DNA from: Volvox africanus
Lineage: Eukaryota; Chlorophyta; Chlorophyceae; Chlamydomonadales; Volvocaceae
Direction of reading: 5' to 3'
DNA length: 64,000 nucleotides
NCBI GenBank assembly: GCA_030268105.1
Contig: BSDZ01000080.1
Span: forward strand, 5,085,501-5,149,500
Translations under genes and position numbers: made by a program
In this document: positions 21,701 to 33,132 of the stretch, piece by piece
How positions within the stretch are numbered: position 1 is the first letter of the stretch
How the letters are laid out: every line of letters begins with the position of its first letter
The notes under the pieces: model-generated
What the model was told of the DNA's origin: nothing
Databases searched by the model: none
The model's input: the letters and a program-made list of their open reading frames with translations, nothing else

Positions 21701-24700
21701 AAGCCGGGTGGATGGATGACTGCACCGCCTCCCATTGGCCTGGCAGGGATAGGCAGCTTCAGACGGAGAGGCTGAGCATAGCTTGACGTGTGCTGATGGC
21801 CACCTCACCGACAACGTAAGTGTTGATCCTGGTCCCACCGCCTCAGGATGGCTGCCTCAGCAGCTCACGCTCGACACAACCGTGTTGGTGAGCTTCAAGG
21901 GGAAACGCTTCCGACAGATGGAAGCTGAAGTCCGCCCCGTAATCCCTGCCATGCCGGCCGCTGATTCCGTTTCCTACAAATTGACCCAGCTGCTTCCCAC
22001 CTGTACACCGCCATCATCTTCTTGGTGCCCTTCAGCTCCTCCTTAAAGCGCAAAAGGTCCGCGTCCTTGAGCCTGGCTAGGAGCTCCACGTTGTGCACCA
22101 GATGGTTCTGAATAGCATACTCAACCTCCGAGGCCTGTAGCGGGTGGCGGTCGGACAGAGAGGGAAATCATCCCGTGCTACATACCTAGGGCTTGAACCG
22201 GGTCTTGTCATATATCCGAGGAGGGAGGCCTAGCGGTGGGGCCAATCAGAAAGGCCCCGTGGGAAGGTCCTGCCGGTCTATGGTACAAAGAGATAGCCCA
22301 GCAAGACGAAGCACTTGACTAAGTGAACTAAGTGATATGCAGGAAAGCTAATAGCAACAGCCCCTAACAGCGACCAGGTCCGCTGTCCATGGCCCTCTCT
22401 ACTCGTCGACGGGTCGCTGTGTACCAGAGGAGCCCGTGGCCCGAGCGACGAGCCCTAGCCCCACTCTCGATGAGGGCTGTTGCACCAACCCGCTGCCGAG
22501 CAAACCCGCAGGCCCCCTCCCCGTACCTCCTGTTGCGGTCCCAAACGGTACTCAATGTCGTCCTCGCGATAGCCCTGCGATCGCATCTTGGTGGCCTGTC
22601 GTTCCCGCTTCCGCCGCGTCCGTTCCCACTCCAACAACCACTCCTGACGCTGCCTCTCCATGGCGCGATTCTGCATCTCCATCAGCGGATCATCGCTCCT
22701 GATTGCCGGATAGCCCGAAAACCGGAGGGGGTAATGTTTGTACAGCCCGCATGGGGCCATGGTTGGCGGGATCGGGGCCAGCATAAAGGTTCGCCGTCTC
22801 ACGACTAGGGCCCAGTTTTGCTCAGGCGTCGTACCTGAGTCCACGTGATGCTACTTCCCGGCACTATGCGCGCTGAGGTCAAGGATGAAGCTGTGCTAAA
22901 TGGCTGTCTCCGAAGCGAAACTTTTGCTGCCGTCACCCTTGACTACACCGGACGTGCACTCTATGCATAATTACTTATGGTCATACCCCTGCTTGAAACC
23001 TCAGCCCAGCAAACACCACCGAAAACGCCATCGGAAACGTGACCGATTTGCAACAGACGGGTACTGAATATCTTTGCAAGAACCTTCGTCGCCCAGTTCC
23101 TGTCCGCCCTCTATGCAACCTAGCATGTGTGGCAGCCACCACCGTCTTTGTCTCTTCTTTTACGGATTGCCTATGGCCTACGCCCGAACCTTTCTGTGGG
23201 GGAAGCATCAGGCCTCTTGGCCCTAAGGGCCTGGTTGCTTACCCCCAGTTGAGCTCCTCCGCACGCGGCGGCTCGAGAGGCAGGTCTTCCTCCCCATAGC
23301 TGCGTTCCCGTGCCAAGTTCCACGATACCCACCATTCCTCCTGTTGGTGCCGCAGCTCCAGGGCACGGCTAGCAGGAACAGTGGGCAAAGGGCGGGTGGG
23401 TTATCTCAGGCGGGTCGTTGGTCAGATAGCCGATCAGAATCCTATCGTCACAAGAAAGACACCAGGCAGCCTGGTAGTTCCGTAGTTCCTGGTAGGGGAT
23501 GTGGCGTAAATTTCAACCTGTGTCGCATACGGGGGCCCCTTGAGTGTGCGTACCCCTCCACGTGAGGCACAATCTGTGTCAATCCGATGTGCATCGGGAG
23601 ATCCATCTGAAATCTCTGCCGACTTTGGATATGGCTATGTGTGGAGCCGGAGAATCCAAAAGAGAAACATGCCTGTCTACAAAGGTTATCGCAAATTCAT
23701 AGGACCGTAAACGTCAACCGTTCGCAATACGTGTCCCTCGACATGCCACTTGAATATCCCATCCATGTCCCATCGATTTACTCTAAAAGAGCGTCTAAGG
23801 CACCGAAGAAGTCCAGTCGCTGTTGCCACCGCCGGCGTGGGCCTGCTTGTCCGCCCTCGTCTCCGTTGAGCCCAAAGCCCTCTCCGCCTCCGCTATCGGG
23901 CTGCAGTAGCGGCTCCATGGACGGGCCCAGATCGGGGTCCCCGGACGAATGCGGCCATCCCATGAGGGCAAACAGCATCTCCGCCTTTGCCTCGTTTTCT
24001 TCCTGCTGTTTCATTTTCATCTGAAATGTCACCGGCTGAGGTGGGCTCAGGGCCTTCTTCAGCTTTGCCTGAAAATCATTTCGCGAGCAACAGACGGTGG
24101 GGGGGAACTTGAAGCCTGTGCTTCATCCCGATAAGGAAGGTCTGTCAATGCGAGGACACAAACTGGTTAGATACACAGCGAGGAATAGTGTCGGTATGCA
24201 GGTATGGAAATTGTCTGTCTGCGGAAATCTCATATGGTCCTGACGGCGTACACGAGTATAAACCATAAAAAATATCAGCAAAGAATCTTCATAATCACAA
24301 GATTAGTAAACTTCATTATGAAATACAATAAAAGTAAGCTACATTTCTTACCTGTAAAGATCATATGCATTTTTTAGCTGTTAATATTTTTTGCGCAAAG
24401 GATATAATGTTCAAATAGGAAATATCAAGTTAAGTGTTTAATTTCAACAGTTTAATTATTAAATAACTAAAATTTATCCACAGTGCCGGTTTTGAACATA
24501 GCAGTTACAGCAGTTTCTGCTACGGCACTTGGACAAACCGTAAGAAAGTTCTCCTCCTAGACAGAAACAATAAGGCTTTTTAAATTTATAGATCACTTGT
24601 GCCAAGTGGGGCTTCAGTATTTCTTTGGCATGTAGGAATTTACGGTTTTAAAGCCCCTCTCCTTGGAACTTTTGTTTCACTAGAGCAAAGTGCAAATGAG

Positions 24701-27700
24701 AAAAGTGAAAACTTGATATATTCTATCAACTTTTTGGAATTGCATCTTTTATTATCCCATTTTCATTTATTTTTCCCAATCACCTCTCTTTCTTGCTCTG
24801 AAAGCTTGTACTATCAGTGTGGTATAGAGCAATTTAGAGTTCTAGATCATGGAATGACCAAAGGAGTTTGTTATTCTCACAGAGCAGCGCATTTTCTCCG
24901 GCTCTCTCTTTTGCGCCGTATCTGGCTAATATAAAAAAATATATAAACCCATATAATATAAACCCATATAATATAAACCCATATAATATAATATAATATA
25001 ATATAATATAATATAATATAATATAATATAATATAATATAATATAATATAATATAATATAATATAATATAATATAATATAATATAATATAATATAATATA
25101 ATATAATATAATATAATATAATATAATATAATATAATATAATATAATATAATATAAGATAAGATAAGATAAGATAAGATAAGATAAGATAAGATAAGATA
25201 AGATAAGATAAGATAAGATAAGATAAGATAAGATAATATAATATATTATTATTATTATTATTATTATCCCGATGTAGCAGCTTACATGCAGAGAGATGTT
25301 CTCCTGGCCCACTGTGTTGAAGGTGCGATCGCGGCCGTCGAGCTGGTGCAGCGCCCCAGCGCCGCTGCTGGGCACCCATACGTCCTTCTTGCCCCGGTCG
25401 CGGTCGCGCTCGGGAGGCCAGCGGACGCTGTGTGGGAGGGCGGAAACGAACAAGGACACGAGACACATAGGGATGGGAAAGACAGGCATGATGAACATTG
25501 ACATTGGGGGGATGAATGGGTGGTGGTTGCGGCAGCGGTGAAACGGACGGAGAGAATGAGAGATGGAGAGAGTGAGAGAGTGAGAGAGAGAGAGAGGATG
25601 CGCCCTGCCTCAAGCAATTTGTTCGGTGCTGGTGCCGGGCTGAGGCATTCATCTCTCACAAGTCGGAGCAACCCAAGCAAGCGCAGCAGGTACATACCGC
25701 TCACCGGCATCAGGTGTGGCAGTGGTGTCAGGACCCTAGTGGGGCATATGCCTAAGAAGACCTTTATACCGAGGATATGTCACAATAATGTCACAACACC
25801 CTCCCTCATATGATATCCCACGTTCTCGAGTTTAGACCACTGATGATGCCGTATCCTGGCTCGCACCATCCCGCCACGCCCCCTAATGTTCCCGATGTAT
25901 CCATACACCTACCCGTGTCGCAGCACGAACTGGCTCATCTTGACCATAGCAATGGCGGCCCGAATTTTCTTTTGTCGCTCCATGTGGTAGATGGACGCCA
26001 GGCGCTTCCACTTGGTGCGTTTGGGCACCATGCGAGTCTCATTCTCCTCGTCGTCAGCCCCGGTGCCGTAGTCGTCCTGACCGCCCTGGGTTTTCTTCTT
26101 TAGATAATCCGGATAATACTGTTCCACCTCCTCGAAATCGTACAGCGTTGTATCTGGACGGGCAGGCACCGGAGGCCGGGTTCCCCGCGCACGTACCTGA
26201 AAGGTACCAGAAGTGGCAACAGCGACTCATGAGGCGGGAGAGCAAGACAGTTCCCCGTGCAGACTGCGTGGTACTTGGCAAGCGTTTGAAGCTTTGGTGA
26301 TGTCAGCTGCATGGGGAAGCAGCTGCATCACATGCTGCATGAGCGACGTTTCGTACCCTCAGCTCATTGTCTGCCACCTGATGTACACCCCAGGACTAGG
26401 TGCGCCGTTTACAGGCTGGTGCCGAGGCAGGCCGTTCCCTCCCTCCCCCTGCCCGCTCCAATCCGCCCACCATGATTGTGTTGCTGGTGTGAGTTTCAAA
26501 CTTGTACCCGTGCTGCTCAAAGTACGTCCGGATGCGCTTGTCAAACGTGTCCCCCACCTCCGAGTCAACCTGTGACATGGGGAAGCCAATTATTGGGTTC
26601 ATATCCTCACATGGTGGGCAGATTGAGGTGAACTTGTAAAACGCGATGATGGTAAGACTGCAAATCACAGGAGGACCTAGCAGGCGGCTATTGCCCCGGT
26701 GATTCGCCGTGTTGTCACGGCATACAAACTGATATACACACACGAGCCAAGAGCTGTGCTGGACAGCAGGGACCGACCAGGGGTACATTAGGGGTACACC
26801 AAAGTACCGGAAGCCGCCAAGGGAAAATCCCATGAAGCCGCCCGCTACATCCACCTAGCATCACAATCCCATCCCATCCCCGCCCCTTACCCCACCTTTT
26901 CCTTTGTCTTGACGAGCGCGCGAATCATTCGGTTGACCAGCCGCTCCAGAGCCACATCTCCCTCCGTCCTTTCATCATCATCTACGAATCTGCAGCAAAG
27001 CGCCGCGCACCGTTCCACCAGCTGGGTCTAAATCAACGAAAAAGAATTCAACTACAAGGGTGGTGCTGGCAAAACTAATATTCTGACAATATGATGCGTT
27101 ATAGAAGGGCGAGACGGTGAGAGCCCTCAGACCCATCCCAGCGAGTCAAAACAGACACAAGCAGACGCCCGTTGTAGCGCCCCGACTCTGGCAAGTACTT
27201 TTACCAAGTGGCCAGGGCCCCTATGCCACTAGGAAACCATCCTGGGGTGCCATCTTCCCAGGATCTCGCCTCTTGAACCATCGGCTGAGTCTCGTCTTGT
27301 CCTTAGCGAAGCTGCGGTATTGAGTCAGCTCTTCGTTCTCGCTCCCGCGCTTAAAGTTCTTGTGGTTGCTGTTGTTTTTGTTGCTGTTAGGGACCTGCCA
27401 GATAGGCCGAGTATGAGCCGCAATTGGGAAAGATATCCGAGAATGGTTAGGGATGGCAACGCGTGGTCAGGTCGAGGCGATCAGGCGTCTGAGCTACGGT
27501 CGAAGTTAGAACCCAGCTGCGTGGGGCGGAAGGCCCCCACGCACATGCTAAAACCTTCATACGTCGTCAGGGCAACCATCACTTTGCCATCGCTCACCCA
27601 GTAGTTGTTCCAGTGAGGGCTCTTGACTTTTTCCTCGTCGTCGCCCTCGCCGCCACGCCGGACAACACCCATACGTTCCCGCCTCTTGCGCCGTGCCTCC

Positions 27701-30700
27701 TCCCGGGCCTCACGTTCCTTTCGCATTTTTTCGAATTCGAAATCCATGCGCTGCCAAAAGGGCGTGCGGCTGTCGAGCGCTTTAGCGACAATGTCGCGCA
27801 CTGCACCTGCGGGTACTTCCTCAACCCGCCCCACACGGGGCCGGAAGGTGAGGTCCACAGTGGGATCCTCGCCATCGCGGGCGAAGCGCTCAGGGTGGGG
27901 ATTGACCGACCGTGTGCCGCGGCCGACTGGCAGCCAGGGCACCGCCGCGTCAGGGCCATACTCGGCAGCCGCTAGGGCAGCGGCACCCTTGCGGGAGCCG
28001 CCTGGACCGCCGGGTGATACGGAAGCGGTCATGCCGCGCCGGTGCGTGGGCGAAAACTCATCTTTGTGCTTAGTCTCCAGGTCCTTCAATTTTCCACGAA
28101 CCTCCGCCATCTGTGCTTCAGTGAGGGCCTTATTGTTCGACAGCTGCTCGATAATCCTGCATGCCGTGCACAGCATCCGGCATCTTAGCCAAATTAAAGC
28201 ATGTAAAGAAGGTGGAAAAGGGAATGAGGATCAACATTTATTGGTACTTTATGTGCGGAAAGAAGGTAAGAAGCACAATCCTGGATTTCTCCTCCTCCCT
28301 CCCCCCTCGCTCCAACCCTTACGCTGCATGTTGTGCTGCCCGATGCCGCGCCCGGTCCAACTGGTAAAGCAGCTTGGCGCGCTGCTCGTAAACTGTCACC
28401 TTGCCCGCAGCGGGGCCAAGGAAGGGCTCCGGAGGGATGAGGCGGGCAGTGATGCTGGATGGCCTTCTGTCTACTTCCTGCTCCCCCGCCCGCTGGCGTA
28501 GGTCTGCTAACCTAAACGAGTGCAGCAATTGGAAGGGCGGGAATTGTTGCGCTGTTGTAAACGAACGGCCGAGCCGATCGGCTAGGACCATGCATGGTCT
28601 GTAAGGCAATACAAAAGCTAATACAAGAGCTTCAGTTGACGGACACACACATCCACAATTAAGCATGATGACAAGCGACTCTGTGAGGCGCATACGCACC
28701 GTGCTGCCTCACTCTTTGGCCCGGCACCTGCTCCTGGCGCTCCTTCGCGGTTCTTCTCCATGGCCTCGGCCGCCTCCCGCAATTGCGCAATTGCGGCCAG
28801 TAGTGCCCGCCGGTGGCCCAGTGGCAGGATGCGTAAGTCTCGAGACAGCTCAGCATCTCCAAGGCTCAGCAGCAGGCCGCCGTCCACACAGTTGTGCACA
28901 AACTTCGGGCGGTACTGCCCCAAACCGATGAACTCCACCCAGCTGGCAACTTCCCGAACTGTGAAGGGCACAACAAACCCGGGTAAGCAAGCCTCGTGGC
29001 AAATGGGCGAGGGTTAGCGAGTAGGCGTAAAGCGCCTTGGGAGAGTTGATGTGGTGAGGTGAGCTGTCAGAGGGGTATCGTTGGCAGACAGAAGCAGGCA
29101 TTTCTAGGAACGGTTTTGCCTTTTATTTTTTCTGGAAGTGCTAGAACTAGACCGCTGTTGTAGCTGTGAGGATGACAACGTTCTTATCTTCCAGGACTGG
29201 GGTATATATGTGTGCATGCGTGCGTCGTACGATGGAATACTGTGTCCCGCCTAAAGGCAGTTCAGATATCATTCGCCAGGACGGGGATTCCCCAAATCTG
29301 TGATCTGGGTCGCTATCGGTGGGGTAGGGGGCTCCAGCAAATTTGCATCTGCACGGGGGAGCCCTTTGGACATCAGCCAAGCTTATTAGCTTCACGACTT
29401 GAATTGCTACTTCATCCCGAGCACAGGGTCACCCAAGGAGGCTTCAACCGCAACCCCACCAAATGCTCGCGCCTCTCCCGGCACGACCTCTCTAATCTGG
29501 GTCGCTGATCTGGAGTAATGGAGCGCGGCCCCTTTGTGACTTACTGTCCCATGTACTGGGATGGCGGCTCATCATGTTTGTTATCAAAGCTGCCTGCCTT
29601 TCCCGCGGCGGAAGGGCGGAGGTAGCGCGCATGCGGGTGTCTCCAGCAACTTGCAGACCGCGAGATCGAGGCTGGCGTGCCGACCTCGGCCGAGCTGCGT
29701 TCACTACGTGGTTGACGCGGCCAGCACCGCCGCCCCGGGAGAACCGGATCTCGCCGTCCCAGCTTGCATCGTCCGCGAACACATCCTCATCATCCTCGAC
29801 TTCAAACTCGTCCTCGTAGTCATCGTCTCCCGGAGGACTGGGAGCTGCGGGCCGCTTTGGGGGTGGGCCCCGCGTCGGGGAGGGTATGCGTCGGAACGCG
29901 ACGCCACCACTACGACGGTCGCTCCGTCCGTCACCACGGTTTCCGTACATGCCGCTGCCGTACCCGTCCTCATCGTCCCCGTACTCGTCAATTAAGTTAA
30001 AATTGCCCTCACTAGATTCCCCGATTTGACGGCGCGGCGGAATACCACGAGGCGGCGGCCGACCGCCGCGTGCCACAGGTGAATCCAGCGGATCTTGGAC
30101 CGGATCGTACCCCGATCCCGGGGATGGGATCCGCTTGAACGACGCACCAGCGCTGGGCACCGGCGACGTCGCCACGGCCGGCACCCGCCCGCCAAACGTC
30201 ACACTCCCGTAGTCGTCTCCGCTGGCGAAATCATCAGATGGGGTGTCCCGACGTGATCCCAGCTCCGTGAGGCCACTCTTGGCGTCTCGCTCCAGGCCAT
30301 ACCCGTCGCCGCTGTCATCATCGAAGCTCCCGCTTTCCAGCCCAACTGCTTGAGGTTGCTGCACGCGTTGGTATTGCTGCTGCGGTGCAAGGGCTGGGCT
30401 CTGCAGTGGTGCCGCGATGGGCTCCTGAAAAGTGATTCGCCGATTAGATGGTTGGCCAGAACTCAGCGCAGGCCGGGTTGTTGCCCCCCTTGGAGTTTCT
30501 CCAAGCAGCTCCGCCAGCTCGGGGTCGTCCTCCCCCAGGCCATAGCCACCCGATGCAGGCGGTGGCGGCGGTGGTGGAAGCGGCGCCGTCACCGTCCTCA
30601 CCGGGCCCGGCCGCGGTGGCAGAGCAGCCGGCAGGGCTGGGCCTGGGGCTGCGTTAGTGGACTGGGGCCCAAGAAGGTCGGCGATGTCCGAGTCGTTCGC

Positions 30701-31477
30701 ATCCAGGGAAAGCGATGGGTTGGTAAAGTCGCCAGTCGGTGGCGGCAGTCGGCGGGAAGGCTGCGCGCCACCGTGGTCAATTTCGGTCCCAAGATCTGAC
30801 AAGCCGAGTTCACCACTATTTAGCCCATCATCGCTAAAGAGGCCACCGCTGTCGCTGCGACGGGACGGTGCGGGAGGTGGGGCCCTGGGACGCAGCTCTG
30901 GGCCTGGCCGTGGGGGCAGGTCACCGCTATCCGCGTCGAAGTCATCGCCACTGCTGAAAAGGCCGCTGCTGCCGCCCCGATTGCTGGACGGCAATGGAGG
31001 CGGCCGCGGAGGTTGGGGAGCATTCCGCCGCGAGGGCAGATCGGGGTCGTCCGCACCGAAGTCATCATCATCGGTTCCGCTGAAGAGACCGCTGCTACCG
31101 CGTTGATTTCCCGGGCCCGGTGGGAGGGGTCTCGGAGGCATTGCTGATAGCCCCCCCGAGGGAGGTCCGTTATTCCCTGATCCAAAGTCATCGTCACCAT
31201 CTGTACTGAATAATCCACTTTCGGCTGCCTGTGACCTTGCCTGCGCGGACCATCGTCGCTCTCCAAGCTAACGAAACAACGAACTAGCGTACACCTGATA
31301 TTATGGCTCAAAATCCAACCCACCTGTGCCGATAAACCAGAAGTGTCGTGGTGCTGCAGTAACAGTGTACTTAAGTCAACATGCGGGTAAACAGGCAATA
31401 CGTATTCAGCCGAGACTTACATCTATTTCTAAGTCACCAGTATTCCCCAACCCAAATTCATCGCTATCTCCTTCCAT
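18722..31477 (-). CDS. Giant SAM-domain, helix-rich protein with disordered ends
   Basis: Function unknown; probably a protein-interaction scaffold (inference from the SAM domain). Seventeen exons join in phase: 31477-31421, 31353-31324, 31267-29545, 28958-28700, 28511-28323, 28156-27598, 27027-26896, 26569-26471, 26196-25913, 25427-25286, 24068-23782, 23368-23243, 22698-22527, 22134-22001, 21622-21496, 21053-20985 and 20818-18722. Total coding is 6486 bases, about 2161 residues. The ATG at 31477 has an AAAATGG context and begins MEGDSDEFG. Residues ~30-600 are acidic/Pro-rich, with repeated SGLFS plus acidic-Phe (DDDFG) units. A SAM domain spans about 604-665 (VASWVEFIGLGQYRPKF, then LPLGHRRALLAAIAQL). 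Residues ~690-1460 are charged helices (RQRQEWLLEWERTRRKRER; EEWWVSWNLARERSYGEED; SQMFLDDTYARERRKEEALR). The last ~700 are Ser/Pro/Ala-rich with an acidic C-terminus. No transmembrane span is seen. A cytoskeletal or ciliary role is only a guess. Confidence 0.82.
24938..25268. repeat. Compound pentanucleotide microsatellite in SAM-gene intron
   Basis: On the + strand: three copies of an AACCCATATAATAT-like unit, then about 33 pure ATATA units, then about 17 GATAA/AGATA units, then a run of ATT. It lies inside the intron 24069-25285. The minus strand reads as Ile/Leu/Tyr-rich open frames, which are artefacts of the repeat. Confidence 0.95.
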
Positions 31478-33132
31478 TTTTATTGTTTATGCCTGCATCG
31501 ATTTGGTCATTTCGGCCGGTCAACGAAGTAAGCTCACTTTGCAACCGAAGTCAGTACAATATAATATGACAGCATAGATTTTTTCCACAGACTCATCGTT
31601 AGCTAATATGTATATTTAAGTTGCGGACAAAGATTGGTACCTGATCAACAGGGTTTAATACTTTATATACGGCATATGTAATCATTTTTTCATGACGAAG
31701 TATAATAAATGTTCATCAAGCACCATGTAGTTGACCGATGTAGCGAAGGAAGGTTAAAAACACAACACAAGGTATACGGTTGATTAACGACTAACCGTTC
31801 CATGGAAAATGCACTTGCATTTCCTATACGGCGCTTTTTCTACTATCCATACAGTCTTTGCAGACTTCCCTATGCATAGACATGCATTTCACGTTTGACA
31901 CTATTGCGTAAGCCTAGTTTCTGGTCTTAGTTCTAGCTCGTAGACGCGTTGGATTTTCCTCTCCATGTAGGTAAGAATGTAACCGTTGAGCTCATTGATG
32001 CAGCTGGAGAGAGATTTTGACTATATGTATATAATTACACACGTTTCAACTTATGTGTTGTGGATATAGAATTGCCTCCCTTGGTGTGGACATATGCGTG
32101 CATTCTTGCCTGGAACGGTGGGAATAAACCCTATATTTAACCCTCAGTTTAACCACCAGCATCTTTTTGGGCGGGATTTCGTTGGAGAACGTTAGACCGC
32201 CTTCTACGCAGAGGACCCGCGCTTCTACGTATGCCGACGAAGCCGTGCGTTGCAGACTCAGCTCAATGCATTAACTTACGCAATTCCATTATTGTGCATG
32301 ATCTCACTTCGCGCGACAAAATCTTCCAACGGGTTGAAGTGGGTGGCCTGTACTTTCTTGGAGAGTTGGATTCTCTGCTCTTATTCTTTTCCATGCCCAG
32401 CGGGAAATTTATGTAATCGCCTTACGTCAGGTTCGGCAAAAGGCAAGATGCGTATCGATGCTTAGATCCGCTGTAGCCTGATTTATCGTTTGACCCAATT
32501 CATTCACAGCGGCTTCCATTTCGGGCATTTTCGCTATGGGCCTCAGGGTAGCACCGCTAGGCCGGTACGTCCGAGCCCCCCTCTATATGGGCACACTCAG
32601 CTCCCGCACCAGCTCAGACAGACAGGGAGAGGCCGTGCGGATGGCAGATAGGGACCAATCGGAACCAGTACGGCGATACATGACATAAAGGGGCCCTCTA
32701 CTATGGCCACTCATTATCTTACAAATAATGTCAACGACGTGCTCTGTTGCATCTATCCTCCCATCCTTCAACCGTCTGAGCAGGTTTTGCTCGTGCACTT
32801 GACACGCATTACGTGCTGCAGCTCTCTGACCAAATACCGCGCTGCGCCGATCCTCTCAAACCTTGCATTTATGGCGCCACCCGATCGGCAGAGCACACAT
32901 GCATTTATGTGGGAGTCATACACAGGCCCATCGCGACGTCCCCTACAGGGGTCTCAAAACCTTAGCGATAGAGCGCCAAATGTTGAAACAGCAAAACCCT
33001 AACCAGACATAAAAGTCTCTTAGCACACCATTACCATAACGGCGCAGCGTTTCCCAGAGGAACTTACTTTGGAATTCGCTTTCCAATTACTAGTAACGGA
33101 TAGGTATATGTGCCGATGTGGCTGCGTCAGGC
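31478..33132. other. Spacer without supported gene
   Basis: This spans the 5' side of the SAM-domain gene and the 3' side of the secreted-protein gene, both on the minus strand. It is AT-rich with scattered stops. A minus-strand TGTAA at 32719-32723 could end the secreted-protein transcript about 410 bases after its stop. I see no other feature. Confidence 0.55.

Noticed and set aside
24834..25652. Ile/Leu/Tyr-repeat protein of 272 residues on the minus strand
   Set aside because: Translation of the ATATA/AGATA microsatellite inside an intron.
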